Assembly (NCBI GenBank): GCA_032622095.1
Contig: CP136063.1
Span: forward strand, 214,785,982-214,849,981
Source of the DNA: Siphonodentalium dalli
Lineage: Eukaryota > Mollusca > Scaphopoda > Gadilida > Siphonodentaliidae
DNA: 64,000 nt
Direction: 5' to 3'
The first letter of the stretch is position 1; each line of letters begins with the position of its first letter. The notes beneath the pieces are model-generated. The model was not told where the DNA came from, searched no databases, and worked only from the letters and a program-made list of their open reading frames with translations. Positions 54,391-64,000 of this stretch are shown one piece after another. A program made the position numbers and the translations under genes.

Positions 54391-55257
54391 CTCAAATTCC
54401 AGACCACATCTACTCGGAACTTCTAAATTTCTTATTTATAATTGTTTGATTGATGTGAATTTTAATAGAAAAATTATATCTAATATTTTAGAAAAGAAAA
54501 TACTTATTACATTATTAATCTCTACACTTCTAGAAAGTGGTGGTTGCAGAAATAAATTCAGAATCAATGCCTACTATTACATGAAGCTTATAGACTTACA
54601 CTCTGTGCAGAAATGATGCAGGCTGGCATCTTGGAAGTGAATATGCAAGGGAATTTAGGATCACCAATGCTTTGTTTTGATGCTTGAAATAAACAAAAAG
54701 TGAACCATCTTAAAACCCTTGAACTACTAGTACTTTTCAAAGGTAAAATGATAGTACTTTTTCTTAAAAGCATCACTTTGTTTTACCAACATCATATGAA
54801 CCGGAGGGAGCCAATCAAATTCACAGAATAGCAATGAGATGAATATGATTATATGTCAAGACCGACATGTAGCAGATCTCTTTCCTATGACAATATCATT
54901 TATTGATTCGCCTAAAAACATAATGAGATCCCCTATGGCACTCAAGATGGCTTGCCCGCCATCAAGGAAGCCTCCCTTATGTCATTGTAAAATTTAAATG
55001 AAAATATTTCTTAAATATTATCAGTATATACATGTGTACATGTACATGTATGCTTTTAAAAAATCAATTATCTCAAATAATAATAGTGGGAAGATAATTG
55101 TGGTCAGAATTGCACTTTTCAAAATAACAGAACTAGATAATATTATACAAGTCTTCTTCATGAATCTAGTTTTTTGTCTTGAACCTCGAAAAAGCATGAA
55201 ATTTTCAATCTCGTTGAAATCTCAGAACAAAAAAATAGCAATGAAATAGGCTTGGGA

Positions 55258-55516
55258 GCCCTTTGAGTGCCAGGTCCGATTTTTGTATCAACCCATATAC
55301 CCTGTGCCAATGCATTCTCTTATATATGTGAGTCGACCATAGGTCGCCTCGCATATATAAGAGAATGTATTGGCCTAACAATTTTTCATCATTTGTTATT
55401 ATTTTTTACAATTTTTAAAAAATCTATAAAAAAAAAATGTTTTTTATTTTTTTAGGGCCGATTTTACAGACCGTAAATTAGGGCCGATGAGATCGGCCCC
55501 TGGCACTGAAAGTGTA
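55258..55516. mobile_element. TTAA-type element, family C, with hairpin module, decayed ends
   Basis: The left end CCCTTTGAGTGCCAGGTCCG, ATTTTTGTATCAACCCATAT is almost the same as the hairpin-free foldback at 35457. Directly after CCCATATACCCTGTG comes the 66-bp hairpin (CCAATGCATTCTCTTATATA..CGCATATATAAGAGAATG), then a T/A-rich spacer, AGGGCCGATGAGATCGGCCC and CTGGCACTGAAAGTGTAC. Terminal TTAA is lost on both sides. Confidence 0.85.
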
Positions 55517-55694
55517 CACATTCCATAACAAATAAAATACTGCAAGGCAGAAACGCACACTTACCTCTGATGTCAAACAATAACAACGCAATAGAATCAA
55601 CAAGGAAACATAGACCTCCAAAAAGTTAAACACTTATTTTGATACTGACTGTAGAGTTTGTCTTATTGGAATGATTATAGTTACAATGGGAATC

Positions 55695-55950
55695 TTAGAA
55701 TGAAACCCAGCAGCAATAGCCCCCAATGTCCATCGTAGAAAATATAAAAATCAATGAATGCCGCTCATTTGTGAAAAATGACCTCTCTCTCGGTGTCCAG
55801 TGCTGGCCATCCACAATTTTAATATATAACTTATCATTAGCTTCGCCTAGATTCTGTGCTAAATTATTTAGCGGGCACGACATCGAACCAAATTTAATGT
55901 CATATTCCGGCCATTCGACAATGACGTATTGGTGTAATTTCATCTAGTAC
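55695..55950. other. Complex unique segment, possible conserved element or old exon
   Basis: The minus-strand frame 55695-55943 (82 codons) translates to a fairly protein-like sequence with a balanced residue mix (for example NLAQNLGEANDKLYIKIVDG). I recognise no family, and the segment lacks clear splice sites. It could be a decayed exon or a conserved non-coding stretch. Low confidence on either reading. Confidence 0.2.
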
Positions 55951-56691
55951 AAAGGCTGAACACTGACAATAACCCGCATATCTAACGGCATTTCTCATGT
56001 TCAAGATATTTAAGCCGAAATTGTCATATAAAGGAAAAGCATGTTGCAGCAATCAAAAAGAAATACGTTAATAAAAGCAATGATAGATAGATCAATGTTT
56101 GGACATGAAGCGACAAGGTTTTATGTTGTTCATCATATAACTATAATTTGTAGCAACCGTATACCTTTCAAAAGTTACAAAATGTCCCAGTTTATTTTAG
56201 ACAAGCTACAAGTTTGCCGTTATAAGACAATGTTTAGTTTACATTTTTCATTCTTTTGGTGAACAATAGCTGGCTTAGCCTTTAGAAATGAGACATGTTT
56301 TCATAACCCCAAATTACAGTCAACAATTTCAAGCGTTTTTCTTGGGAACGTGTTAAAACACAGTAATCTTTTGATTAAATTATAGCAGCTTTCAACAGAA
56401 GGAACAAATTTAAGTCCATTTGTTTTAGGGATTATTAAATGCATGCGGCTTTGACTTTACACAATAGAATGAGGTGTATATTTTGAGTCGAAGTGAAATT
56501 GAAATGTTTATTCTCCTCAGGGCATTGTTTGTATAATTTAGATATTACAGGTAGTTTTGATTAAATAGCTATGCAGCTGAATTTAAGACCAGTTTGGCAG
56601 TATACAAGAGGTTGTCAACCTTTTCTGGTACATGGCAATCAGGTGATTTTGAAGTGGTATGCAGGCTTCTCTGTAATAACTAGTACTCAGT

Positions 56692-56784
56692 ATTCATATG
56701 CCCATTTTAATCGGTATTCAGGATTCATATGCCCATTTTAATCGGCATTCAGAATTCATATGCCCATTTTAATCGTTATTCAGG
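56692..56784 (+). repeat. 31-bp tandem repeat, three copies
   Basis: The unit ATTCATATGCCCATTTTAAT then CGGTATTCAGG starts at 56692, 56723 and 56754, with one or two differences per copy. Confidence 0.95.
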
Positions 56785-57192
56785 ATTAAAAACTTGTCTG
56801 GTACACAGCTATTATAGCATAAAATTTTTCAAATTTTGATTATTTATCAGCACCAAAATGACAATTGTTGATATAAAGTGTATTTAGAATAGACAGGGCT
56901 AAATAAAAAAAGGCCCTGAACAAATGAGTACACTTCTGACCAATCCACACATACCAATATGTGATGATTTATGTTTTTGGAGTAGGGACCTCCACTCAAT
57001 CTCATAATGTCAACAACTGTTACTACAGGATCAATAATCAAGAGGACCATATCGACTATTGAGAACTCATGACCATGTGACCTCGAAAAAAACATTTTTA
57101 AAAGGAGAAATTACTAATGAAGGCTGCACTGTATACAGAAAATGGAGTCGAATTAAAAAAAAATCCAAATCCTCAAACTTTCGACATTACTT

Positions 57193-57546
57193 TTAACCCT
57201 TTACCCAACAGAAGGGCCCTGTGCCAATGCATTCTCTTATATATGCGAGTCGACCATAGGTCGCCTCGCATATATAAGAGAATGCATTGGCTTAACACAT
57301 TAAAAATTATAAAATTGTTAAAGAATTTTTTTAGGCCAATGCATTCTCTTATATATGCGAGGCGACCTATGGTCGACTCGCATATATAAGAGAATGCATT
57401 GGCACAGGGCATAACTGTAACCATCACAATGTGGTCAATGAGCCGGTTCCAATGATATCCATATTTGTATGGTTTTATTGAGACAGACCAAAGATATTTT
57501 AGGCTGTTGAAGCTTTATTTGGCCGGTGTGTTGGGTAAAGGGTTAA
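57193..57546 (-). mobile_element. TTAA-type hairpin element, family B, copy 3 (reverse, 354 bp)
   Basis: TTAACCCTTTACCCAACAGA and GGTGTGTTGGGTAAAGGG-TTAA. Orientation is opposite to the copies at 39013 and 50509: the GGTTTTATTGAGACAGACCA, ATTTTAGGCTGTTGAAGC region lies on the right. Two hairpin modules at 57222-57292 and 57332-57403 are separated by a shortened spacer (AAAATTATAAAATTGTTAAA). It also lacks part of the doubled GGCCAAAACCGGCC. Confidence 0.93.
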
Positions 57547-58119
57547 CAGAAAACATACACTTTCACATGAAAAGTTCAACTGAAACACAGTAAACACTCT
57601 GAAACACCAGCAAAATATCTCCAATTGCGCAGGGCATAGGTTTTACCATCCCCACTCCTTCAGACAAGCCCCTATGATTATGACAATAACCACAAAGTTT
57701 GGCGATGCGTGCGCAAATCATTTAGAAATAGGAAAATTCATGGCATTTCATGCCCGAGATGAGCTGAGAACCAACCCAGTATATCATAAATACAGCGTGG
57801 GTCATGAAAATTGGTAGGCAGCGGAATTAATATGAATTAATGTTCAGAAATTACAGGGTTAACTCTCGACAAAAGGAGACATTATGGTTTTAGTTCTGAT
57901 TCAATTATAAAACTGAAAATTGGAAATTTCGGAGATGGTTTCTTTGAAATGGAACTGACAGAGGGAACATAAAGGCATTGGATGACCATTAACTATCGTT
58001 GGATATAGCTATAACTTCCCTCTATAAAGTCAAATAATTAGAAACAGCAATATTTTAACTTCCAATAACTCTCTTTGAAGTTCAGCAACAATATTTCATA
58101 GTTTTAAATTTTGATGGCT

Positions 58120-58290
58120 TTTGATTCCAGAGAGCTTTTATTGTTCTATCCAGGCTTTAATCTATTTCAGGCCGGGTAATTGGTAACACGGCTCCGTCAT
58201 ATGACTTTGAACAAGCGTATCTCTCATTTGTAATTAAAGCGCACACGCCAGATCAAAATACAATAAGGAAACCAGTGGAAAAATATATGC
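58120..58290. promoter_or_regulatory. Candidate conserved non-coding element (weak)
   Basis: Unique mixed-composition DNA with GAGCTTTTATTGTTCTATCC, GGGTAATTGGTAACACGG, TTTGTAATTAAAGCGCACAC and CAGATCAAAATAC. These hold Sox/Fox-like, homeodomain-like and TCF-like words. No repeats or long open frame. Judged by texture only. Confidence 0.25.
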
Positions 58291-58580
58291 ATAAAAAAGA
58301 ACAGCTTCAAAGTACGTATGCTAAAAAGTATACTCCTAAAAGAAAATGGTTCTGGCATGCAAGATAAAGCAGAGTCCTTCAGAGCAAAATGAATGCTAGG
58401 GGCAGGTTAACACTCTCCGTGCCATACTCCAGAGTGACAGAATATAGAGAATAGAGGGAGATATTTGGGGGTCTGTAACATAATGCCAGTATCAGTAATT
58501 TTGGTTTCAAGATTTGTAATAGTGACAAGGTCTAGTTGGCATTCTCCAGCTAAACTGAGAATAAATTTCATTAACACTTT

Positions 58581-58720
58581 GACCCTTCCATGACTGGAGC
58601 TGTTTGCAAAAACCCTGTGCTAATGCATTGTCTTAGGGATCTCGAGTCTCACATATATAAGAGTATACATTGGCCTAACATTATTCACCTTGACATTGTA
58701 AGCCAGTGCATTCTTTTATA
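58581..58720 (+). mobile_element. TTAA-type hairpin element, family A, decayed
   Basis: It begins GACCCTTCCATGACTGGAGC and has GCAAAAACCCTGTGCTAATG, TCACATATATAAGAGTATAC, TTATTCACCTTGACATTGTA and GTGCATTCTTTTATACC. It then ends without the second hairpin's partner arm or the right TTAA. Confidence 0.7.
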
Positions 58721-58944
58721 CCACTCCCCATTCCCTCATCCCGACCAAACCAAATTCAAAGCTGTCAAAATTACATTCATTTGCACCCCTTAGACCACCC
58801 ACTTGTGTTAAAAATATTCCCTATTTTATAACTGTTGAAAATTAGAAAATGTTATTATAAAATACCAATTAATATGATTATAAATTTTTCACCTTGGGAC
58901 GTTTAGACCTTTGAGTCTAAAATTAAATTGAAAGTAAGAAAAAA

Positions 58945-59236
58945 CGGCCTATTTAACTTGTTGTCCGAACATTTCCTAAGGGAACTACTCATGGTTGTGT
59001 ACAGTAATGCTATAATTAATCAACCTCTTAACCACAGCAGAATTATGGGTAACTTTTCAGGATTTAGTCGGAAATATGGCTTGTTGCCATTCATCGGAAA
59101 GCTCTCGGCGAGAGCTTTCCGATGAATGGCAACAAGCCATATTTCCGACTAAATCCTGAAAAGTTACCCATAATTCTGCTGTGGTTAAAAGGTCGATTAA
59201 TTAGAGCATTACTGTATTTAGTATAGAACGGGTTAA
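58945..59236 (+). mobile_element. Family D element remnant split by a mariner-like MITE
   Basis: The left part reads TATTTAACTTGTTGTCCGAA, CATTTCCTAAGGGAACTACT. The right part after the insertion reads TTTAGTATAGAACGGG-TTAA. These are the right half of a family D element. The interruption (59000-59216) begins and ends with TA at the site where other D copies have GAGTA-TTTAG. The mariner-like copy is therefore younger than this D element. Confidence 0.8.
59000..59216. mobile_element. Tc1/mariner-like foldback MITE, copy 10 (217 bp, nested)
   Basis: TA-CAGTAATGCTATAATTAAT and TTAATTAGAGCATTACTG-TA. The arms of about 100 bp are almost perfect and meet at CTCTCGGCGAGAGC. It lies inside the family D remnant. 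The open frames on both strands (for example 59091-59402) share the same peptide because the DNA is palindromic; they are not genes. Confidence 0.95.
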
Positions 59237-60376
59237 CATGCGAAAAGTTAATGGAGGTACCGGTACTAGTATATGGGCAATAATCTGAAAAACAATTCCA
59301 GAATCTTTCAAGCTCAAAAATATAAATTATAATCTCTGCAATGACTCCCAGTAGCGATAGACAAAAATATTTGCATAATAACTTTGAACACTTAGCCAAC
59401 ACCCAGAGATCCCAGGTTATAATACATAACTAATTTTCTGAACACCTTTGTAGATCCTAACCACCCAGGACTATACCTCAGCTACTCAGACTATTCTGCA
59501 ACCGTTAAACGTGGAATAGTTTCCCAGCCTGTCGAACTGTGTGGGATAATTTATAAATCATGCAGACATTTTTTCCACTAAGTAGAAAGCTTCCCTTACA
59601 CCTTGCGAATTTCTTGAAAACGTATTTTCATTACAAATTCCCATCTTTTTTGACAAGCGGTAGCTCACTGCCTCGCCAGACGGCAACACAGGCAACACAC
59701 GTATCTATCGCTCAGAATTTTTGTTTCTGTTAATTAACTGAAAAATGTGATTTTTCCGTTTGAAACGGAGATTTAGTTACTTCTGATAATCAAAAGTGTA
59801 TTGTTTTGATTTATCTACAGAGAGGAAGTGATGTGTGCCACATACCTATACAATTAACCCTATTATTTTTGCATATGTATGTGGAACAATATGCTTTAAG
59901 CCAGGGATGTCGGCTTAGATTAACAGTGTTATCAGTTTTACTAGCCACATTACCCCCTCCACAGACCCTCACTGGAAACCACTTCCAATTGAGTTTATAC
60001 TATTAGCAGATCATTTGTGTGACGCTTTATATAATTAACACAGGTATAATCTTCTAGGTATTAAAAACAATTTTTCATAGTGATATACAGCCTCCAAATT
60101 CTCATACTAGTACTACTTTTACGTGAATCAGTTTTATGGGCCAAGGGGGTGCGCTTTTACCAATACAAATCCATGGATTTATGCACTTTTGCCAATAAAT
60201 CATTGTCATTATCAGTGGCCAAAGGGCAAGGGGGTGGGACCCCAAAACAAGTTTTGTTAAAAAGATAAATTATGATTGACTTATAAATGTATCTTGGAAG
60301 AAATATTGAATGTAGTTTCTCTTTAAAAAGATATGACTGGTATTGCGAGCTTTGGCGACTATCAAAGAGTATCACA

Positions 60377-60535
60377 ATTTTTATAATATTTTCTTATTTT
60401 CTTTAACAATTTTATCATTTTTATCATTTTTTCTTACATTCTTCAACAATTTTATCATCTTTTATAATTTTTTCTTGCATTCTTTATCAATTTTTCTTAC
60501 ATTCTTTAACAATTATAAAAAAACAATATATATTG
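60377..60535 (+). repeat. T-rich minisatellite derived from a hairpin-element spacer
   Basis: The words TTCTTACATTCTTTAACAAT, TTTATCATTTT and TTCTTGCATTCTTTATCAAT repeat about five times at 20-40-bp steps. The same words form the spacer between the two hairpins of family B elements (39250-39300, 50760-50810). This looks like local amplification of a transposon spacer. Confidence 0.75.
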
Positions 60536-60539
60536 AATT

Positions 60540-60660
60540 TGTTAGGCCAATGCATTCTCTTATATATGCAAGGAGTAATATATTCACATATATAAGAGAA
60601 TGCATTGGCACAGGGTTTTCAAAATTATTCAGGAAGCTCCCATCATGAAAGCGATAGGGC
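60540..60660 (-). mobile_element. Hairpin module with family A end, partial
   Basis: GTTAGGCCAATGCATTCTCT, TATATATGCAAGGAGTAATA, CACATATATAAGAGAATGCA, TTGGCACAGGGTTTTC and CAGGAAGCTCCCATCATGAA. This is one hairpin plus one family A terminus, joined on the left to the T-rich minisatellite. A second family A segment follows immediately (60672-60826). Confidence 0.75.
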
Positions 60661-60671
60661 TTCAAATTAAA

Positions 60672-60826
60672 TATTTTCTCCTAACAATATTTACCTTGAG
60701 CTTGTAAGCCAGTGCATTCTCTTATATATGTGAGGCTCCCTATGGGAGACTCGCATATATTAGAGAATGTACTGGCACAAGATCTTTAATGTTGAAGCAG
60801 CGCAGCTCCCGTCATCGAAGGGTTAA
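60672..60826 (+). mobile_element. TTAA-type hairpin element, family A, right part
   Basis: CTAACAATATTTACCTTGAG, then a hairpin (GTGCATTCTCTTATATATGT, GAGGCTCCCTATGGGAGACT, CGCATATATTAGAGAATGTA), GCACAAGATCTTTAATGTTG and CAGCTCCCGTCATCGAAGGG-TTAA. Together with 60540-60660 it may be one element that has picked up an internal change. Confidence 0.8.
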
Positions 60827-61316
60827 TATGAACCAAGAAATTAAAGAGAGATAATTGAAAATGATAATACCGAAAAGGGAAGTAATCGCAAGTATGATTA
60901 ATAATTGATTTAAGTTTTGTCGTCCTGCTCACACGTCCACTTTGATCAGTTTCTTTTAAACATGATATAATATGACATGGCATCAGCCTACTCAATAATA
61001 TATAGGCAGCATATACCATAATCTGAGAACATCCGAGCCAGTGAAAAAATTCAATTTGTTAAAGGCTCGCTAATGTTTCTGAGTGAATTAGTCTCATATA
61101 TACCAAATCAAAGTCTAATTATATTTAGAAATGATGTGCTATTAAAATAGGACAATGCACCAAGTGTTTATAATAAATGTGGTTACGAAACATTGGTAGG
61201 CAATCAGTGTAGAAAAGACTTTGAAAATGGAAGACTAGCATGAAGTTTCAAATTAGAATTGTCTCTATTTTAAGGGTACCAAATAGTCATATTGTCTTGC
61301 ATTCTAGATGTTTCAG

Positions 61317-61514
61317 TAGATTTAGATAGTTTTTGTCCGAATATGTCAAGAAACAATTGATATTTTTGTCCAACACATTGTAAATTTTACTAAAATATTT
61401 TAATAAACCAGATTAAATTAAAGATTTAGACAGCTTTTAGTCTGAATGTGTCAAGAAACAATTGATATTTTTGTCCAACCCAGGTAAATTTTACTAAAAT
61501 ATTTTAATAAACCT
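61317..61514 (+). repeat. About 100-bp tandem duplication
   Basis: GATTTAGATAGTTTTTGTCC, TGTCAAGAAACAATTGATAT, TTTTACTAAAATATTTTAAT and AAACC occur at 61317-61410 and again at 61421-61514 with few changes. Non-coding. Confidence 0.92.
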
Positions 61515-61899
61515 ATTATATGTGCAATCAAACTATTTTCTGTGCCATTTTCGACTTCATCCACAATGCCTTAACAGGTACAGTTTAATTACTATCAATT
61601 TCTCAAATGCTTATTGAGAAGAGCATATTACATGTAGCTTTAGTCTTAAAGGAACATTGCTGAATCTAATCAGTAGGCAGGTACAAATGTTACGATAATA
61701 ATAAGATTTTCCAATATATTAAGACAGGGGTTTCCCCTAAAAAATATGAAGCAAAGATGATGAAAATGATAGCTAAATTAATTAAAGAAATTCCAAATAT
61801 GGGGGTACAATTGCATCATGTTAGATTGCATGTGTACTGTTGGTTGATATTCGATCCGCATTTTATATCAAAACGCTAGATAACCCTTAAAACAATTGC

Positions 61900-62190
61900 A
61901 AGCATAAACGAGAGGGGAGATGTTCCCCAAGATTACTTACATAATGGAAAATTTACAAGTCTCTAACTGTAAGCAGAATCCAATCTCCCACAATTCATTG
62001 CAAGGTGAAGCTTCCCACCCGCTTTCACATACCGGTATGTACGAACAATTCTTCACTTATCAATGCAATCAAGTCGACAGCATTATGAAAATGGTCTTAA
62101 TTCACAAAACACTATTAATTAACACCAGGATTAATAGAGAGCAATGAGAATCTTAGGCGGGTGCCAAGAATTTGTAATCCTACCGTCAAG
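61900..62190. promoter_or_regulatory. Candidate conserved non-coding element (weak)
   Basis: Unique mixed-composition DNA with CCCACAATTCATTGCAAGG, CTTATCAATGCAATCAAGTC and CTATTAATTAACACCAGG, among others. It holds a 75-codon frame with no recognised family. The texture suggests constraint but nothing direct supports it. Confidence 0.2.
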
Positions 62191-62393
62191 ATAATAAATA
62201 TTATACCACAGCTAGCCTTTAGATATTCTTATAACAAGTGTTCAAATCGTGAGAACGGGTGCAAGAACTTCTCAAGGGCATTTTTGAGCTAATTTTCTGT
62301 TGTTGAAATGATTTACTGTGATTCTGAATCATATGGCGCTGTCTGAACTGTCCATTAAAACCAAGAGCTATATATATATTTATAAATCAGCTG

Positions 62394-62634
62394 TTAACCC
62401 TTCCATGACTGGAGCTTCCTGAAATTTTGCAGAATCCTGTGTCAATGCATCCATATGGAGCCTCACATGTATAAGAGAATGCATTGGTCTAACAATATTT
62501 ACCTTGACCTTGTTAGACAGTGCATTCTCTTATATATGCGAGGCTTCCTATAAGAGACTCGCATATATAAGAGAATGCACTGGCACAGGGTCTTTAATGC
62601 TGCACCAGAGCAGCTCCCATCATGAAAGGGTTAA
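62394..62634. mobile_element. TTAA-type hairpin element, family A, full length (241 bp)
   Basis: TTAACCCTTCCATGACTGGA and CAGCTCCCATCATGAAAGGG-TTAA. The first hairpin is shortened (AATGCATCCATATGGAGCCT, CACATGTATAAGAGAATGCA). The spacer is AACAATATTTACCTTGACCT. The second hairpin is intact (GTGCATTCTCTTATATATGC, GAGGCTTCCTATAAGAGACT, CGCATATATAAGAGAATGCA). Its terminal CATGACTGGAGC/CTCCCATCATG segments are complementary only in part. Confidence 0.92.
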
Positions 62635-62918
62635 ACGTGCCCAGAAATGATGTTTGAGTGGTAAAACGGTGTCCTTTCAGAGATTTATTTTAATAATTTA
62701 CTTACATGTATATACACCGATTGTAACAATACATTATGTTAGAAATAAAAGGCTATGAAGTTTACTCAGCACAGCGATTAGAACTCTTATACAGTGAAAT
62801 TGACAGTCCAACAATGCAATTAAACGTATCATTGGATGACACGAAAGTACATATTTCCTCTATTGTTTCACAAGCATGTCCAATTCATGTGTTAGTGAAT
62901 AACACAGTTTCATTTATG

Positions 62919-63135
62919 TACAGTAATGCCCTAAGTAATCGACTCCTTAACCAGAGCAGAATTATGGATAACTTTTCAGGATTTAGTCGGAAATATGGCT
63001 TGTTGCCATTCATCGGAAAGCTCTCACCGAGAGCTTTCCGATGAATGGCAACAAGCCATATTTCTGACTAAATCCAGAAAAGTTAACCATAATTCTGCTC
63101 TGGTTAAGGAGTCGATTACTTAGGGCATTACTGTA
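62919..63135. mobile_element. Tc1/mariner-like foldback MITE, copy 11 (217 bp)
   Basis: TA-CAGTAATGCCCTAAGTAAT and TTACTTAGGGCATTACTG-TA with near-perfect arms meeting at CTCTCACCGAGAGC. Both arms carry CAGAGCAG or CTGCTCTG where most copies have CACAGCAG or CTGCTGTG. A paired change like this suggests copying from one arm to the other. The 102-codon frame 62736-63044 runs into it and is an artefact. Confidence 0.95.
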
Positions 63136-63689
63136 CTTATGACTTTCATAACTTCACATGCACGACAAGGAAGGACATGATAAAAATACAGTCAAACACT
63201 TTACATGCACACTATTATATTCAAATCAATTTATAATTGATAAACTACGGAAAGCTAGGCGTGACCGAACCACAAGCTTCCATGAATACAGAATCATTTG
63301 AATGTGGACCTATTTGAATATATTTGAATGAACAATGCACTGAAACATTGTTCCGCGAACAATGGATTTCATTTTTTATCACATTAAATTAGAAGAGGAT
63401 TTCTATGCACAACATATATCCATTGTAGTGTGCTTATCAAATATTCATTCACTTTTACAATCGTCCAACAAATACATAGAGGCCACAATGCTTCACAAAA
63501 CCTTTCATCAATTTTCAAGGAAAAAAGTCAATAGATTTTTAAAGACTTTCACAATGATGACCATGGAATTGTTTCAAATTGAATTTTTTAATTAACCCAT
63601 AAACTGCTTGACGGATTTAAACTGGAATTGATGAAGGTTATCTATTTAAGGCATGTAAAGGATGTGACTGACTGGATGCAGGGGCACCA

Positions 63690-63775
63690 CTAGAGCCCGA
63701 AGCCGCCATCGCACGCCGCCGCCGCCAGCCATATTGGCCACAAGCCGCCGCCAGCCATATTATCTGAAACGCCAG
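63690..63775 (+). repeat. GCC-rich microrepeat
   Basis: GCCGCCGCCGCCAGCCATAT and GCCGCCGCCAGCCATATTAT recur with GCCAGCCA words. It is the most GC-rich patch in otherwise AT-rich flanking DNA. No gene is evident. Confidence 0.6.
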
Positions 63776-63956
63776 CCACGTGAACAAAACTCCGCCACCG
63801 GAATTTTTATATGGCTGAGCCGTGTGCATGGGCTTACATATCAAACACAATTACTGTGAATCGCACAGAACTAAACCGCATTGCCTAATATCGGCATACA
63901 TACATGGACACTGATTGGTTGTTATATTATCAGAACACCTGGGCCTCTCAATGTGG

Positions 63957-64000
63957 AATAGACTATTCCAATGTATGCTTTCATTTAACTGAATGGGAGC
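63957..64000 (-). mobile_element. Family D element, cut by the window end
   Basis: AATAGACTATTCCAATGTAT, GCTTTCATTTAACTGAATGG and GAGC match, on the minus strand, the left portion of family D elements (GCTCCCATTCAGT..ATACATTGGAATAGTCTATT). The rest lies outside the window. Confidence 0.75.

Overview
The window reads as nuclear DNA of an animal, probably a marine invertebrate. The evidence is a large C2H2 zinc-finger gene with a likely spliced 5' end, an interstitial TTAGGG-type telomere-like tract, AT-rich intergenic DNA, and many short non-autonomous DNA transposons with TA, TTAA or 8-bp target duplications. A GGACGGAC-rich dispersed repeat near 8.6 kb reminded me of mollusc or lophotrochozoan repeats. 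That is an impression from memory and was not searched. No prokaryotic operon, CRISPR array, rRNA, convincing tRNA or transposase gene was seen.

Only one convincing protein-coding gene is present: an uninterrupted 1455-codon reading frame on the minus strand (44804-49171). It encodes 14 C2H2 zinc fingers. Seven belong to an unusual, self-similar class (CxxC-x2-[EH]-[FL]-x-[NS]KY..HG). They are separated by Pro/Ser/Met-rich linkers, a long Arg/Glu/Asp helix-like tract and CtBP-like NLS/NLT motifs. An upstream in-frame stop fixes the start codon, and a splice-acceptor-like sequence lies about 125 bp upstream. Nearly all other short open frames are products of repeats or chance.

Layout: 1-3.4 kb, unremarkable AT-rich DNA with a decayed hairpin element. 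3.47-6.74 kb, two arrays of a 40-bp satellite with higher-order units, separated by a GGTACT/AGTACC palindrome-rich spacer. 6.7-10.5 kb, low-information DNA with an old tandem module. 10.5-13 kb, a cluster of nested miniature elements. 13.5-15.2 kb, a duplicated block around a retroposon-like tail with a (TA)n run, then a 61-63-bp tandem repeat. 15.8-16.1 kb, complex sequence that looks constrained. 18.6-22 kb, palindromes, a locally duplicated block and the telomere-like tract. 25.9-30 kb, a TTAA element, 16-bp repeats and AT-rich repeats. 30-44 kb and 49-64 kb, dense miniature transposons around the gene. The gene interval itself (44.1-49.4 kb) is free of them.

The main unexpected signal is in the mobile fraction. 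At least four sequence-distinct element types share TTAACCCTTT...AAAGGGTTAA ends (piggyBac-like TTAA target). Several of them carry the same ~66-bp perfect hairpin module, once or twice per element. One type exists both with and without the module, which suggests the hairpin is exchanged between families. Other families are an eleven-copy Tc1/mariner-like foldback MITE (TA target, CAGTAATGCC end) and two hAT-like families with 8-bp target duplications. Several insertions are nested, giving a partial order of activity.
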